64,000 bases of DNA. It comes from Enterobacter ludwigii. GTDB taxonomy: Bacteria; Pseudomonadota; Gammaproteobacteria; Enterobacterales; Enterobacteriaceae. Under the pieces are notes generated by a model, which was not told where the DNA came from, searched no databases, and saw only the letters and a list, made by a program, of their open reading frames with translations. The position numbers were made by a program, and so were the translations under genes. This document shows positions 14,251 to 24,693 of the stretch, in pieces. The stretch is taken from assembly GCA_023023105.1 (NCBI GenBank), contig CP083824.1, forward strand, positions 4,526,001 to 4,590,000, in the 5' to 3' direction. Each line of letters starts with the position of its first letter. Position 1 is the first letter of the stretch.

Positions 14251-14262
14251 TGTTAAAGAGCA
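14251..14262 (-). promoter_or_regulatory. rrn leader boxA antitermination element
   Basis: TGCTCTTTAACA on the minus strand, the canonical boxA that recruits the Nus antitermination complex. It lies between promoter P2 and 16S. Confidence 0.85.
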
Positions 14263-14302
14263 GTTGCAACGCGGCTTTCAGCTCACCGTTGCGAGGTCCC
14301 GT

Positions 14303-14330
14303 ATATTACGTTTTCCTCATTCAGAGTCAA
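14303..14330 (-). promoter_or_regulatory. rrn promoter P2
   Basis: -35 TTGACT (14330-14325) and -10 TAATAT (14308-14303) with a 16-base spacer on the minus strand, about 120 bases downstream of P1 as in E. coli rrn operons. Confidence 0.8.
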
Positions 14331-14422
14331 GCGATTATTTTCACTTTTCTCTGTTGGTGTTCATCTCTGAACCCCGCTAACCCGGCGGCTTGTAAGCCGT
14401 TGTTCCGTGTCAGTGGAGGCGC

Positions 14423-14475
14423 ATTATAGGGAGTTCTCAGACGTTGACAACCCCTCTTTTGAAAAAAACTTTCAA
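14423..14475 (-). promoter_or_regulatory. rrn promoter P1 with UP element
   Basis: -35 TTGTCA (14450-14445) and a perfect -10 TATAAT (14428-14423) with the 16-base spacer typical of rrn P1. Upstream, 14451-14475 carries an A/T-rich UP element. GC-rich bases (GCGCC) after the -10 fit the stringent-control discriminator. Fis sites would be expected upstream, inside the 3' end of murI, but I did not assign them. Confidence 0.9.
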
Positions 14476-14501
14476 CCGCCTCTTTTTTGCTCAAAACCGT
14501 G

Positions 14502-15353
14502 CTACAACGCCAGTTTTTCGAGCGTTTCAAAGCCGTAACGATGTAAAACGGGCAAAAGTTGTTCAGTTTCTTTTGTGATCGCCATACAAAAAGCGACATT
14601 TGCATCGGTAGATTTTGCATCTGGCGCTTCATGTTCCAGCAACCAGGCAGTACGACGCGCAATTGCCGCACCGGAATCCACCAGACGAGTCCCCTCTGGC
14701 AGAACAGCCAGAAGCTCTTCCTGTAAAAGAGGGAAATGGGTACATCCCAGAACAACGGTGTCTGGCGGCTCCGGCATCCGCAACCACGGGCGCAAAATGC
14801 GGCGCAGCTCTTCCAGCGAAACAGCGTGTCCATGCAACTTCGCTTCAGCCATTTCGACAAGCTCCGCCGATCCGAGCATTGCTATCTGGCATTCATTAGC
14901 AAAGCGGTCGATCAGTTCACGCGTATAAGGACGCTTCACGGTGCCACGTGTTGCCAGCAAACCAACGATACCGTTCGCCGTCAGACGCGCGGCTGGCTTT
15001 ATTGCAGGAACGACGCCCACAACCGGGAACTGGAATTTTTCACGCAAGGCAGGAAGGGAAACCGTACTCGCCGTATTGCAGGCGATAACCGCCAGCGCAA
15101 GGGGGTAACGCTTTTGTACCGCGGTAACAATTTCAACCACACGCTCAACAATAAACTCTTCGCTTTTTTCACCGTACGGAAAAGCGACGTTATCAAAAGC
15201 GTAGATGTAATGGAGATTCGGCAGGAGATGCCGAATCTCATCATAGACCGAAAGCCCACCAACGCCGGAATCAAACACCAGTACAGTGGGACGCGGATCA
15301 GAAGGTGTAGCTGCCAGACAAGGTGTATTCCCGTCCTGCAGTTTGATAGCCAT
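14502..15353 (-). CDS. murI: Glutamate racemase
   Basis: Makes D-glutamate for peptidoglycan. The 283-residue protein starts [17 protein letters not shown]. The two catalytic cysteines are visible in ACNTAS and GCTHFP, and [10 protein letters not shown] marks the N-terminal active-site loop. The first 56 bases overlap the 3' end of btuB in another frame, the same overlap known in E. coli, so translation may be coupled. The rrn P1 region begins just past its stop codon. In E. coli murI is the gene upstream of rrnB. Confidence 0.97.
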   Translation of the reverse strand: MAIKLQDGNTPCLAATPSDPRPTVLVFDSGVGGLSVYDEIRHLLPNLHYIYAFDNVAFPYGEKSEEFIVERVVEIVTAVQKRYPLALAVIACNTASTVSLPALREKFQFPVVGVVPAIKPAARLTANGIVGLLATRGTVKRPYTRELIDRFANECQIAMLGSAELVEMAEAKLHGHAVSLEELRRILRPWLRMPEPPDTVVLGCTHFPLLQEELLAVLPEGTRLVDSGAAIARRTAWLLEHEAPDAKSTDANVAFCMAITKETEQLLPVLHRYGFETLEKLAL

Positions 15354-17151
15354 AAACTGTCTCGTAATCTTTATCGAACAGATTGGCTATTTTACCACGA
15401 ACTGTGAGGTGAGAGGTGACAGGATATGAAACTGCGATATCCCACAAACTTACGCCACCCATTTTCACACGTTCTGACGCATAGGTATTCGGATCGATCG
15501 CAACGTCGTAGCGAGTTCCCAGATAACGGTACGCCAGATTCCAGTCGAGATCCCAGACCTGCCAGTCAAGCTGATACTTAACCTGCTGCTTAGAGCGGCG
15601 TGCCAGGACTTCGTTGGTTTTCGCATTACGTGGGTCAACATAATCGTAAGAAATCTGATGGCCTACCGGGCCAGTGTCAAACTGCGCCGTGGCTTCCACG
15701 CCTTTGATACGCGCTTCATCAACGTTGTAGTAACGGTATGTATGCGGATCGCTGCTGATCAGATTATCAATATCATTACGATAACCTGTAATACGCCAGT
15801 TAACCGGTCCCGTCAGGCCTTCAAAACCTCCTTCCCACTGCTTACTCTCTTCCGGTTTAAGGTCTGGATTACCATAGTTCGCACTGTGGATCTGACTCAT
15901 CGTAGGCGCTTTAAATGCGGTACCGTAGGAGGCTATCACGCGATAACCATCCACAAACTCCCACGCTGCGCTGGTTTGCCATGTTCCATGGTTACCAAAG
16001 TTGGAGTTGTCGTCATTACGCGCCGCCACTTCCAGCGTCACGCTGTTGAACTGCTGCATCGCTGAAACGAAAACGCCGGTATTACGCTGCTCGTAACCTT
16101 TATCCAGGTAGCCCGTTCCGGCCTGCGTCTTCTGCTTTTGCCAGTCCAGTCCTGCACCAATGTTGCCGTGACCGACTTCAACAGTATTAAGCCACTGGGT
16201 GGTGTACTGCTTCACATCATCCATCGTTGCGGAATCAGCATAGCGCCCTTTCTTCGGGTCATAGTTCTGATCTTTACTGCGACCGTAACCCGCCACCAGT
16301 TGTGACTGGAAAATCCCCTGGTTGTAACGTAGTCCCGTATCCCAGTTCTGGCTGTAGAGCTGGCGAGTATCCGGTCGCCCATCCACCATAAAGTTGGCGT
16401 CATAGTGATCGTAACCGTCATACGCCGTGCGGTTGTCATAACCAAAACCACGGAAGAAGCCGCTCACGCTGTCGGTAATCTGCTGTTCCACAGAGCCGTA
16501 CAGTGACTTGCTCATAAAGCCATCGCGGTCAGGCTGACGCGGTGCGTCCTGGGCTGCAATATCAAAACCACGGGTATAGGTATAGTTACCCGCCATGGTG
16601 ATCCTGGTTTTATCAAGAACCTGCTGGAAAGAGCCATCATAGGTTTGGTAACCCTTAGACCCCACACCTGCAGAAATTTCCGCACCCGGTTTATCGCGTC
16701 CGGTAATGATGTTGATCACACCGCCAATCGCGTCGGAACCATACAGAGCCGAACGTGGGCCACGAATGTATTCAATACGCTGAATCAGGGAAGTCGGGAT
16801 CTGGCTCAGGTCAGGTACGTTGCTGATCCCGGCGTTATTCAAAGGAATACCGTCAATCAGCACCAGCACATGGCGAGATTCAGTTCCGCGAATAAATGTC
16901 GAAGAGTTCGAGCCCATTCCACCGCTTTGCGCGATATCCACGCCAGGCAGACGTGACATGATTTCCACCACACTCTTTGCCTGCCAGCGTTCAATATCTT
17001 CACGCGTCACAACAGATGTCGGAGCCAGAACGGTTTTTGCCGGTTGTTCAAAACGGTTTGCAGTCACCACCAACGAGTCTGCGCTATCCTGCGCCCAGCC
17101 CGAAAATGCCGTGACGGACAACGCCGTCAGCAGCGATACTTTTTTAATCAT
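15298..17151 (-). CDS. btuB: Vitamin B12 outer-membrane receptor
   Basis: A TonB-dependent transporter that brings cobalamin across the outer membrane. From [12 protein letters not shown] (ATG at 17151) it has 617 residues. It has a signal peptide of about 20 residues, then the TonB box DSLVVTANR, the plug domain (about residues 40-150, with [19 protein letters not shown]) and a beta-barrel ending in aromatic SGSYTF, as required for barrel assembly. An in-frame start five codons upstream (17166) is less likely. Expression is probably controlled by the cobalamin riboswitch in its 5' leader; a MetJ-like array lies further upstream. Confidence 0.97.
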   Translation of the reverse strand: MIKKVSLLTALSVTAFSGWAQDSADSLVVTANRFEQPAKTVLAPTSVVTREDIERWQAKSVVEIMSRLPGVDIAQSGGMGSNSSTFIRGTESRHVLVLIDGIPLNNAGISNVPDLSQIPTSLIQRIEYIRGPRSALYGSDAIGGVINIITGRDKPGAEISAGVGSKGYQTYDGSFQQVLDKTRITMAGNYTYTRGFDIAAQDAPRQPDRDGFMSKSLYGSVEQQITDSVSGFFRGFGYDNRTAYDGYDHYDANFMVDGRPDTRQLYSQNWDTGLRYNQGIFQSQLVAGYGRSKDQNYDPKKGRYADSATMDDVKQYTTQWLNTVEVGHGNIGAGLDWQKQKTQAGTGYLDKGYEQRNTGVFVSAMQQFNSVTLEVAARNDDNSNFGNHGTWQTSAAWEFVDGYRVIASYGTAFKAPTMSQIHSANYGNPDLKPEESKQWEGGFEGLTGPVNWRITGYRNDIDNLISSDPHTYRYYNVDEARIKGVEATAQFDTGPVGHQISYDYVDPRNAKTNEVLARRSKQQVKYQLDWQVWDLDWNLAYRYLGTRYDVAIDPNTYASERVKMGGVSLWDIAVSYPVTSHLTVRGKIANLFDKDYETVYGYQTAGREYTLSGSYTF

Positions 17152-17179
17152 TGTTAAAGCATCCACAATATAAGAAGGA

Positions 17180-17385
17180 TGCCGCAGGATTCATCTATAG
17201 CACGCGATGATGAAACCAAATGCGACGTGATCCCGGCAGGTCTTCGGGCTAGGTGGCTTTAGAAGGATGAAGACTTCCCATTTTCACAGTGTCTACAACG
17301 CTCATCCCGCCAGTCTTTACCGCTGCGCGTCAGCTCCAGATTTACACTGGATTCCCTTTTCACTCTCAGGAGACCGGAAACAGAA
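17180..17385 (-). promoter_or_regulatory. Cobalamin riboswitch, btuB leader
   Basis: The minus strand carries the B12 box AGCCCGAAGACCTGCCGG (17250-17233) and upstream conserved pieces such as GGGAATCCAGTG, followed by GGAGCTGACGCGCAGCGGTAA. These match the known E. coli btuB leader closely. Binding of adenosylcobalamin is expected to block ribosome access near the btuB start. Edges are approximate. Confidence 0.92.
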
Positions 17386-17405
17386 TGCTACAATTAGACA
17401 CGTAA

Positions 17406-17445
17406 AGATGTCCAGATAGCTATTAGCCATTAAATCTGGACATCC
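17406..17445. promoter_or_regulatory. Putative MetJ box array, btuB/trmA
   Basis: Five abutting 8-base units: AGATGTCC, AGATAGCT, ATTAGCCA, TTAAATCT, GGACATCC. The outer units match the met boxes in front of metF and metB in this window (for example AGACGTCC, AGATGTAA). The 40 bases are symmetric, with ATGTCCAGAT and ATCTGGACAT as 10-base arms around 17425. It overlaps where the -35 of btuB should be. MetJ binding here is an inference. Confidence 0.5.
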
Positions 17446-17497
17446 CCTGAACAATGCCTACAATCCCCGCGTAATTCTTTATCACTCAGGACGCATC

Positions 17498-18598
17498 ATG
17501 ACCCCAGAACACCTCCCGACAGAACAGTACGACGCGCAGCTGGCAGAGAAAGTTGTCCGCCTGCAAAGTATGATGACGCCTTTCAACGCGCCCGTTCCCG
17601 AGGTGTTCCGCTCTCCTGTCAGCCACTACCGCATGCGCGCCGAGTTCCGCATCTGGCACGACGGTGACGACCTGTACCACATCATTTTTGATCAGCAGAC
17701 AAAATCCCGTATCCGCGTAGACAGTTTTCCGGCGGCGAGCGAGCTGATTAACCAGCTAATGACCCTCATTATGGACGGTGTGCGCACCAACCCAGTGCTG
17801 CGCAATAAGCTGTTCCAGATTGACTACCTGACTACCCAAAGTAACCAGGCGATTGTCTCTCTGCTGTATCACAAAGCGCTGAATGACGAGTGGCGCGAGC
17901 AGGCAGAAGCCCTGCGCGATGCGCTGCGCGCGCAGAACATCAATGTTCATCTGATTGGCCGTGCTACCAAAACCAAAATCATGCTGGATCAGGATTACAT
18001 CGACGAGCGTCTGCCGGTGGCGGGTAAAGAGATGGTGTATCGTCAGGTAGAGAACAGCTTCACCCAGCCGAACGCCGCGATGAACGTGCAGATGCTTGAG
18101 TGGGCGCTGAAGGCGACGGAAGGATCGACGGGCGATCTGCTTGAGCTGTACTGCGGTAACGGCAACTTCTCGCTGGCGCTGGCGCGTAACTTCGAGCGCG
18201 TGCTGGCCACAGAAATCGCAAAACCATCGGTTGCTGCGGCACAGTACAACATCGCGGCTAATCATATCGACAACGTGCAGATCATTCGTATGGCCGCAGA
18301 AGAGTTCACGCAGGCCATGAACGGCGTACGCGAGTTTAATCGCCTGCAGGGCATTGATCTGAAGAGCTACCAGTGTGAGACGATTTTTGTCGATCCGCCG
18401 CGCAGTGGCCTGGACAGCGAAACCGAGAAGATGGTGCAGGCGTACCCGCGTATTTTGTACATCTCCTGTAATCCGGAGACGCTATGCAAGAACCTCGAAA
18501 CATTAAGCCAGACGCACAAGGTTGAACGTCTGGCGCTGTTCGATCAGTTCCCGTATACGCACCATATGGAGTGTGGTGTACTGCTCACGGCGAAGTAA
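17498..18598 (+). CDS. trmA: tRNA (uracil-5-)-methyltransferase
   Basis: Makes ribothymidine at position 54 of tRNA using S-adenosylmethionine. The 366-residue protein ([20 protein letters not shown]) has the same length as E. coli TrmA. SAM-binding [11 protein letters not shown] is near residue 213, DPPRSGLD near 299, and the nucleophilic cysteine is in ISCNPETL near 324. It is divergent from btuB, with the putative MetJ array about 50 bases upstream of its start. Confidence 0.97.
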   Translation: MTPEHLPTEQYDAQLAEKVVRLQSMMTPFNAPVPEVFRSPVSHYRMRAEFRIWHDGDDLYHIIFDQQTKSRIRVDSFPAASELINQLMTLIMDGVRTNPVLRNKLFQIDYLTTQSNQAIVSLLYHKALNDEWREQAEALRDALRAQNINVHLIGRATKTKIMLDQDYIDERLPVAGKEMVYRQVENSFTQPNAAMNVQMLEWALKATEGSTGDLLELYCGNGNFSLALARNFERVLATEIAKPSVAAAQYNIAANHIDNVQIIRMAAEEFTQAMNGVREFNRLQGIDLKSYQCETIFVDPPRSGLDSETEKMVQAYPRILYISCNPETLCKNLETLSQTHKVERLALFDQFPYTHHMECGVLLTAK

Positions 18599-18653
18599 TT
18601 ATCTGGCATTTTTGGCAGGTGGAGCTTCGCTCACCTGCCTTACAAATAATTCA

Positions 18654-19013
18654 TTACTCTGGTAACTGGCTCTTACGGCTACGCATGCGCGAGCCAATCC
18701 AGAACACCAGCGCCACAGACAGTACCGCAGGGAAGAAGTTAGAGCCGATATCCGGATACTCGGCACGCACCACTGTGCTATACAGCAACACACCCAGAAT
18801 AAAGCAGGCGGCAGCCAACCCCGGTAACCCGACCGGCATAGTGCGGTTCAGGTAACGTTGATGCAGACAGTAAACCGTCAGCACCAGTGCAATTAGCGGG
18901 AAAATCGAAAAAGGTACGATTGAGCTAAAAATAGCGGCAAACGTACCATTAATGGATAAGCCAGCGATCAATGCCAGCAACAGCGTCCCTTTATCCTGAC
19001 CTGACTGTTTCAT
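18654..19013 (-). CDS. yijD: YijD family inner-membrane protein
   Basis: A 119-residue membrane protein of unknown function ([20 protein letters not shown]), the same length as E. coli YijD. Three or four hydrophobic helices are visible: about residues 10-28, 33-50, 62-80 and 91-107. A charged arginine-rich C-terminus ([10 protein letters not shown]) is probably cytoplasmic. It begins nine bases after fabR ends, so the two form an operon; a link to fatty acid or membrane state is suggested only by this position. Confidence 0.92.
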   Translation of the reverse strand: MKQSGQDKGTLLLALIAGLSINGTFAAIFSSIVPFSIFPLIALVLTVYCLHQRYLNRTMPVGLPGLAAACFILGVLLYSTVVRAEYPDIGSNFFPAVLSVALVFWIGSRMRSRKSQLPE

Positions 19014-19022
19014 TACTCACCT

Positions 19023-19658
19023 TCACTCTTCGGTTTGATGTGCCAGTTTCTCTTGTTCACGGCGATACCAGTAGTACGCACCTTTAGAAATCATGCGAAG
19101 CTGTAATACCAGTCGCTCTTCGAGCTGCTTGCGTTGTTCAATGCTGATATCCAGCGCTTCGGCACCCGCGCTGAAAACAATCGTCACCATCGCCTCAGCC
19201 TGTGCTTCAGTAAACGCACGCGGCATATGGTTTTCGAGTTCAAGATAGTCGGCAAGTTCCGCGATGAAATGCTGAATTTCACGCGCGACGGCAGCACGAA
19301 ACGCCGCAGAGGTTCCGGAACGCTCGCGCAGAAGCAGACGAAACGCGTTGGGGTTATTGCCGATAAATTCCATAAAGGTCGACACGGAGGTGCGGATCAC
19401 GCTGCCGCCTTTTGCGATACGCTGACGCGCCTGGCGCATGAGCTGACGCAGCATCAGACCACTTTCGTCGACCATGGTCAGACCCAGTTCATCCACATCA
19501 CGGAAGTGACGATAGAAGGACGTTGGCGCAATCCCGGCCTCGCGCGCAACTTCACGCAGGCTCAAACTGGCAAAACTACGCTCGGCACTCAGTTGACTGA
19601 ATGCGGCTTCCACCAGCGAACGCCGGGTTTTCTCTTTTTGTTGTGCTCTTACGCCCAT
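19023..19658 (-). CDS. fabR: Fatty acid regulator FabR (TetR family)
   Basis: Represses fabA and fabB in response to unsaturated acyl chains. From ATG 19658 the protein is 211 residues, starting [17 protein letters not shown]. The TetR helix-turn-helix is at about residues 25-55 ([20 protein letters not shown]). The C-terminal tail is slightly shorter than in E. coli (215 residues). The open frame extends 42 codons upstream, but that part is not conserved and lacks a better ribosome site. It is divergent from sthA and followed by yijD. Confidence 0.95.
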   Translation of the reverse strand: MGVRAQQKEKTRRSLVEAAFSQLSAERSFASLSLREVAREAGIAPTSFYRHFRDVDELGLTMVDESGLMLRQLMRQARQRIAKGGSVIRTSVSTFMEFIGNNPNAFRLLLRERSGTSAAFRAAVAREIQHFIAELADYLELENHMPRAFTEAQAEAMVTIVFSAGAEALDISIEQRKQLEERLVLQLRMISKGAYYWYRREQEKLAHQTEE

Positions 19659-19857
19659 CACGATAGTTGAATCCTTCCAAAGGCCTGATGGCACTATACC
19701 AGAGAATAAAATTAATCTGTTTGCCTGGCTTTGTGAATGATTGTTTACGCGCGGTTTGTGCTTCACTGCCCGAAAAAAGCACAACGATAATTGGGTTACT
19801 CTGGCAATGATGTTATGATTCTGTTGCTTTTATGTATAAGAACAGGTAAGCCTTGCC

Positions 19858-21258
19858 ATGCCACATTCCTACGATTACGACGCAATAGTTATTGGTTCCG
19901 GCCCCGGCGGCGAAGGTGCTGCTATGGGTCTGGTGAAACAGGGAGCCCGAGTAGCGGTCATTGAGCGCTACCATAATGTTGGCGGCGGTTGCACCCACTG
20001 GGGCACCATCCCTTCGAAAGCCCTCCGCCACGCCGTTAGCCGCATTATCGAATTTAACCAGAACCCTCTCTACAGCGACCACTCCCGACTTCTTCGTTCA
20101 TCCTTTGCCGACATCCTGAATCACGCGGATACCGTCATTAACCAGCAGACACGTATGCGTCAGGGGTTTTATGAGCGTAACCACTGTGAAATTTTGCAGG
20201 GTAACGCGCATTTTGTTGATGAGCACACCCTGGCGCTCGAATGCCACGACGGTTCGGTTGAAACCATCACCGCTGAAAAATTCGTTATTGCCTGCGGCTC
20301 ACGCCCGTACCACCCGGCCGATGTAGATTTCTCGCACCCACGCATCTACGACAGTGACTCCATCCTCAGCCTGCACCACGAACCACGCCACGTGATTATC
20401 TATGGCGCTGGGGTGATTGGCTGCGAATATGCGTCGATCTTCCGGGGCATGGAGGTCAAAGTTGACCTGATCAACACCCGCGATCGCCTGCTGGCCTTCC
20501 TCGACCAGGAGATGTCGGATTCCCTCTCGTATCACTTCTGGAACAGCGGTGTCGTCATTCGCCACAACGAAGAGTACGAGAAAATCGAAGGCTGCGATGA
20601 CGGTGTGATCATGCACCTGAAATCTGGCAAGAAGCTGAAAGCCGACTGCCTGCTGTATGCCAACGGCCGTACCGGTAACACCGATTCACTGGCGCTGGAA
20701 AACATTGGTCTGGAAACCGACAGTCGCGGTCAGTTGAAGGTCAACAGTATGTACCAGACCGCCCTGCCGCACGTTTATGCAGTCGGGGATGTTATTGGCT
20801 ATCCAAGTCTCGCGTCAGCAGCCTACGACCAGGGACGCATTGCGGCTCAGGCGCTGGTGAAAGGCGAAGCAACGGCGCATCTGATTGAAGATATTCCGAC
20901 AGGGATTTACACCATCCCGGAAATTAGCTCAGTCGGGAAAACCGAACAGCAACTGACGGCCATGAAAGTGCCTTACGAGGTAGGTCGTGCCCAGTTTAAA
21001 CATCTGGCGCGCGCGCAAATCGTGGGGATGAGCGTGGGAACGCTGAAGATTTTGTTCCATCGCGAGACGAAAGAGATCCTCGGTATTCACTGCTTTGGTG
21101 AACGCGCCGCGGAAATCATTCATATCGGCCAGGCGATAATGGAGCAAAAAGGGGGTGGTAACACCATCGAGTACTTCGTTAACACCACCTTTAACTACCC
21201 GACCATGGCAGAAGCCTATCGGGTAGCGGCACTAAACGGTCTGAACCGCCTGTTTTAA
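19858..21258 (+). CDS. sthA: Soluble pyridine nucleotide transhydrogenase
   Basis: A flavoprotein that moves reducing equivalents from NADPH to NAD+. It has 466 residues, like E. coli SthA/UdhA. FAD-binding [12 protein letters not shown] is near residue 15. In the usual disulfide-reductase motif the first cysteine is kept ([13 protein letters not shown]) but the second is threonine, the family trait that removes the redox disulfide. NAD-binding [11 protein letters not shown] is near 185. Its last 27 bases overlap the 3' end of the convergent oxyR. Confidence 0.97.
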   Translation: MPHSYDYDAIVIGSGPGGEGAAMGLVKQGARVAVIERYHNVGGGCTHWGTIPSKALRHAVSRIIEFNQNPLYSDHSRLLRSSFADILNHADTVINQQTRMRQGFYERNHCEILQGNAHFVDEHTLALECHDGSVETITAEKFVIACGSRPYHPADVDFSHPRIYDSDSILSLHHEPRHVIIYGAGVIGCEYASIFRGMEVKVDLINTRDRLLAFLDQEMSDSLSYHFWNSGVVIRHNEEYEKIEGCDDGVIMHLKSGKKLKADCLLYANGRTGNTDSLALENIGLETDSRGQLKVNSMYQTALPHVYAVGDVIGYPSLASAAYDQGRIAAQALVKGEATAHLIEDIPTGIYTIPEISSVGKTEQQLTAMKVPYEVGRAQFKHLARAQIVGMSVGTLKILFHRETKEILGIHCFGERAAEIIHIGQAIMEQKGGGNTIEYFVNTTFNYPTMAEAYRVAALNGLNRLF

Positions 21259-22158
21259 CGCGCTGTCAAAATGGCCATCCATTGAACTCCGGATGGCCTC
21301 TGCCAGCTGCTCATAGCGGCTGCGCAGCGGCGAACCCGGGCGATAAACCAGGCCAATCGTACGGCGCGGCTCTGGCTTAATGCACGGCAGGTACACCACG
21401 CCATCTCGCGTGCGTTCACGAGGTACGGCCAGCGCAGGCAGCAGTGTAATACCACTTCCCGCAGCCACCATATTACGCAGCGTTTCCAGGCTGGTTGCGC
21501 GGAAATGGGTATCTTCATCAGCACCCGCTTCAAAGCAAAAACCCATCGCCTGATCGCGCAGGCAGTGGCCATCTTCCAGCATCAGCAGCTTCTCGCCGGC
21601 CAGATCGGCCATCGGCACGCGATCGCGGTTCGCCCACGGGTGATCTTGATAGATCGCCAGCATCATCGGCTCATCAAACAGCGGCACCTCAATAAAGGCT
21701 TCGCTCTCTTTGACCAGCGCCAGAATGGCACAGTCGAGCTTACCGCTATCTAACTGCGCCAGCAGCTGATGGGTCTGCGCTTCATGCAGGTACATTTCAA
21801 GTTTCGGGAACGTCTGGTGCAGCATCGGAATGATGTGCGGTAACAGGTACGGGCCAACGGTTGGGATCAGGCCAATATGCAGTGGGCCTGACATCGTTTC
21901 CCCCTGCTGGCTTGCCATTTCCTTGAGCACTTTGACCTCGCGCAGCACGGTACGCGCCTGATCAACCAGCAAAAGACCTGCCTGGGTGAACAGTACCTTA
22001 CGACTGGTGCGCTCCAGCAGCATCACACCAAGCTCATCCTCCAGCTTGCGGATCTGGCCGCTCAGCGTAGGCTGGCTGACGTGGCAGGAATCTGCCGCGC
22101 GGCGAAAATGACGGTGCTCGGCTAACGCTACCAGGTATTCAAGATCACGAATATTCAT
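21232..22158 (-). CDS. oxyR: Hydrogen peroxide sensor OxyR
   Basis: A LysR-type regulator that forms an intramolecular disulfide on peroxide exposure. It has 308 residues; direct counting places the redox cysteines at Cys199 (EDGHCLRDQ) and Cys208 (GFCFE), as in E. coli. The helix-turn-helix is at residues 18-38 ([19 protein letters not shown]). The C-terminus is three residues longer than E. coli OxyR (ends KQAVQTV), which creates the 27-base tail overlap with sthA. It is divergent from the OxyS RNA and is probably autoregulated through the shared operator. Confidence 0.98.
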   Translation of the reverse strand: MNIRDLEYLVALAEHRHFRRAADSCHVSQPTLSGQIRKLEDELGVMLLERTSRKVLFTQAGLLLVDQARTVLREVKVLKEMASQQGETMSGPLHIGLIPTVGPYLLPHIIPMLHQTFPKLEMYLHEAQTHQLLAQLDSGKLDCAILALVKESEAFIEVPLFDEPMMLAIYQDHPWANRDRVPMADLAGEKLLMLEDGHCLRDQAMGFCFEAGADEDTHFRATSLETLRNMVAAGSGITLLPALAVPRERTRDGVVYLPCIKPEPRRTIGLVYRPGSPLRSRYEQLAEAIRSSMDGHFDSALKQAVQTV

Positions 22159-22189
22159 TATTCATCCTCCGTCGCCACGATAGTTCATG

Positions 22190-22230
22190 GCGATAGATAG
22201 CATAGCAACGAACGATTATCCCTATCAAGC
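22190..22230. promoter_or_regulatory. OxyR operator between oxyR and oxyS
   Basis: ATAG-type elements (GCGATAGATAG, CATAG, then ATTATCCCTATCAAG) lie where the E. coli oxyR/oxyS operator lies and closely resemble it. It should repress oxyR and activate oxyS after peroxide. Edges are approximate. Confidence 0.75.
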
Positions 22231-22253
22231 ATTCTGTTGAATAATACACCACA

Positions 22254-22373
22254 TAGACGAGGCGGCACGTGTTTGACCCAAAACGACCCCGCTCCGTCAG
22301 CGAGTTTCTCTCAAAACTCGAACAACTAAAGCCAACGTGAACTTTTGCGGACCCCGTGGTCCGCTTTTTTTTT
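22254..22373 (+). ncRNA. oxyS: OxyS small regulatory RNA
   Basis: The 3' two-thirds is nearly identical to E. coli OxyS, including GAGTTTCTC, ACTCGAA and AACTAAAGCCAACGTGAACT. It ends in the terminator hairpin GCGGACC / GGTCCGC (22347-22364) followed by nine T. The 5' segment keeps GGCGGCAC and GACCC but is more divergent. It is divergent from oxyR, as in E. coli. By family knowledge it is an Hfq-binding RNA induced by peroxide that represses fhlA and rpoS. The 5' end is estimated. Confidence 0.9.
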
Positions 22374-22377
22374 GTGT

Positions 22378-22403
22378 AAAAAAGCCTGGCGTTAAGCCAG
22401 GCT
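22378..22403 (-). terminator. argH operon terminator
   Basis: Minus-strand hairpin AGCCTGGC, loop TTAAC, GCCAGGCT followed by six T, about 60 bases after argH. It sits back to back with the OxyS terminator. Confidence 0.88.
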
Positions 22404-22413
22404 CGGTTTTTCT

Positions 22414-22434
22414 CCCTCTCCCCGTGGGAGAGGG
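22414..22434. repeat. Small palindromic repeat CCCTCTCCC...GGGAGAGGG
   Basis: Perfect 9-base stem with a three-base loop, followed by TCGGGATGAGGG. Related copies occur at 26944, 43782 and 60039. It lies between the argH terminator and the argH stop codon. Confidence 0.75.
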
Positions 22435-22462
22435 TCGGGATGAGGGCACCCACCCTCACAGT

Positions 22463-23836
22463 TTAAACTAAGCGGTTTTTCGCATCCGCAATCGCCTGCG
22501 CGACCTGCTTAGGTGACACGCCGCCTTTCGCCGCACGCTTATCCAGACAAGACTGTAATGCCAGAATCGGATAAACATCATCCCCGATAACCGCGCTGAA
22601 CTTCTGCAGCTCGGCAAGCGCCAGATCTTCCAGCGGTTTACCCTGGCGAATCGCTTCCACTACCGCTTCGCCCACAATATGGTGCGCTTCACGGAACGGT
22701 ACGCCTTTCGCAACGAGGTAATCCGCCAGCTCAGTGGAGTTGGCATACCCCTGCTGCGCCGCTTCCTGGCAACGCGGGCGTTTCACCTGAATACCATCCA
22801 GCACCAGTGCGCCCATATGCAGACAGTCCAGCCAGGTGTCGAGCGCGTCGAACAGCCCTTCTTTGTCTTCCTGCATATCTTTGTTATACGCCAGCGGCAG
22901 CCCTTTCAGGGTCATCATCATGCCGGTCAGCGCGCCCTGGACGCGGCCACACTTGCCGCGGATAAGCTCCAGCGCATCCGGGTTTTTCTTCTGCGGCATC
23001 AGGGAAGAACCTGAAGTCACACGGTCAGACAACTCGACAAACCCGGCCTCACCGGAGTTGAAGAAGATCAGGTCTTCTGCGAAACGCGACAGGTGGACCA
23101 TGCCGATTGAAGCATTTGAGAGCAGTTCCAGCACGTGGTCACGGTCAGACACGCTGTCCAGGCTGTTACGGGTGGCAGAGGCAAAGCCCAACCAGCCTGC
23201 CAGCTGTTCACGGTCAATTTCATACGCCGTACCGGCCAGCGCGCCGCTACCCAGCGGACTCACGTCCAGACGTTTCAGGGTATCCTGCAGACGGCTTTCA
23301 TCACGCGCCAGCATCTCGACATAGGCCAGGCACCAGTGCGCAAACGTCACTGGCTGCGCACGTTGCAGGTGGGTATAACCCGGCATGACCGCGTCCTGGT
23401 TGTTCTGCGCGGTTTCCACCAGCGCACTCTGCAGTTGACGGTTAGCGGCCAGCAGTTCGCCAACGGTATCTTTACACCACAGCTTCAGATCGGTTGCGAC
23501 CTGGTCGTTACGGCTACGGCCAGTGTGCAGCTTCTTACCCAACTGACCGACTTTATCGATCAGTTTGCCTTCTACCCAGCTGTGAATGTCTTCGGCATCA
23601 CTCTGGAGAATTTGATCCGGGTTCAGGCGCACTTCTTCCAGCAGGTTGTTCAGCGCTTCTTCCAGCTGCTGCTGTTCCTCTGCGGTCAGTACGCCAACTG
23701 TCACCAGCGCTTTGGACCAGGCCACAGAGCCGACAATATCCTGTTCGGCCAGGCGGTAGTCGAAGCGCAAAGAGTCGTTGAACTGTTTGAACCGCTGATC
23801 CGCTGCCTGTGTAAAACGCCCACCCCAAAGTGCCAT
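22463..23836 (-). CDS. argH: Argininosuccinate lyase
   Basis: The last step of arginine synthesis: splits argininosuccinate to arginine and fumarate. It has 457 residues starting [16 protein letters not shown], the usual length. The fumarase/aspartase superfamily signature [13 protein letters not shown] is near residue 277 and TGRSRNDQV near 107. It is the distal gene of argCBH, separated from argB by 74 bases that contain a REP element. Confidence 0.98.
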   Translation of the reverse strand: MALWGGRFTQAADQRFKQFNDSLRFDYRLAEQDIVGSVAWSKALVTVGVLTAEEQQQLEEALNNLLEEVRLNPDQILQSDAEDIHSWVEGKLIDKVGQLGKKLHTGRSRNDQVATDLKLWCKDTVGELLAANRQLQSALVETAQNNQDAVMPGYTHLQRAQPVTFAHWCLAYVEMLARDESRLQDTLKRLDVSPLGSGALAGTAYEIDREQLAGWLGFASATRNSLDSVSDRDHVLELLSNASIGMVHLSRFAEDLIFFNSGEAGFVELSDRVTSGSSLMPQKKNPDALELIRGKCGRVQGALTGMMMTLKGLPLAYNKDMQEDKEGLFDALDTWLDCLHMGALVLDGIQVKRPRCQEAAQQGYANSTELADYLVAKGVPFREAHHIVGEAVVEAIRQGKPLEDLALAELQKFSAVIGDDVYPILALQSCLDKRAAKGGVSPKQVAQAIADAKNRLV

Positions 23837-23863
23837 AACATCGTTCCTTTATTCGTTAGTTCC

Positions 23864-23893
23864 GCCGGGTGGCGCTACGCTTACCCGGCCTAC
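23864..23893. repeat. REP element between argB and argH
   Basis: GCCGGGT-GGCGCTACGCTT-ACCCGGC followed by CTAC, the enteric REP (palindromic unit) consensus. It lies in the argB-argH gap and could affect mRNA stability between the two genes. Confidence 0.85.
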
Positions 23894-23910
23894 GGTCATT
23901 CAATAAAAAC

Positions 23911-24687
23911 TTACGCTAAAATACGCGTGCCAATCGGCGTGCCGTTAAACAGCGCCGGGAGTTGCTCCGCGTGACGCCAGGAGGCGATATCGACCGGACG
24001 ACCGAGCGTGCGCGCGGCATCCAGTGCAGCGTTCACTTTGACGATCATACCGTCGGTAATAATGCCCTGCGCAATCAGCTGCTCGGCTTTCGCCGCCGTC
24101 ATTTCCGCAATGCGCTGACCTTTGCCGTCCAGAATACCGCTCACGTCGGAAAGCAGGATCAGGTCTGCGCCCAGCGTTGCCGCCAGTGCCGTTGCCGCCT
24201 GGTCCGCATTCACGTTCATCAGCTCACCCTCTTCGGTGACACCGATAGAACTGACCACCGGCAGGAAACCACCGTCCAGCAACGTGTTAATCAGCTTAGG
24301 CGAACCTGGCTGCGCCAGTCCAACATGACCGAGTTCTTCGTCGAGCTGAGTCACTTTTACGCTATCGCCATCGCCCAGGTAGAGGCCAACGGAAGCAATA
24401 TGGTGTTTCTTCGCCCATGCCAGTAGCGTTTTGTTCGCCGTCCCCGCCAGCGCACCGGTGATGATGTCAATCTGATCGGCAGGCGTAACGCGCAGACCAT
24501 TTTTCTTTTTCACCGGCAGGTTGAGCCCTTTCATCAGCTCATCCACCACGCAGCCGCCACCGTGAACAATCACCAACGGACGTTGGTGCGATTCGCGATA
24601 GTTAACCAGCGCGGTAAAAAGACGCTCCAGCGCCTCTTCGCTGTCCAGCAGTACACCACCGAGTTTGATAATTAATGGGTTCATCAT
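23911..24687 (-). CDS. argB: Acetylglutamate kinase
   Basis: Phosphorylates N-acetyl-L-glutamate, step two of arginine synthesis. It has 258 residues starting [16 protein letters not shown]. The amino acid kinase motifs IIKLGG (near 5) and VHGGG (near 41) are visible, as is [12 protein letters not shown] near 158. I chose the first ATG (24687), preceded by AAGGTGTG; a GTG directly before it is less likely. It lies six bases after argC. Confidence 0.97.
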   Translation of the reverse strand: MMNPLIIKLGGVLLDSEEALERLFTALVNYRESHQRPLVIVHGGGCVVDELMKGLNLPVKKKNGLRVTPADQIDIITGALAGTANKTLLAWAKKHHIASVGLYLGDGDSVKVTQLDEELGHVGLAQPGSPKLINTLLDGGFLPVVSSIGVTEEGELMNVNADQAATALAATLGADLILLSDVSGILDGKGQRIAEMTAAKAEQLIAQGIITDGMIVKVNAALDAARTLGRPVDIASWRHAEQLPALFNGTPIGTRILA

Positions 24688-24693
24688 CACACC

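Noticed and set aside
22145..22459. 104-codon minus-strand frame across the oxyR-argH gap
   Set aside because: It runs through the OxyS gene and two terminators, which explain the sequence fully.
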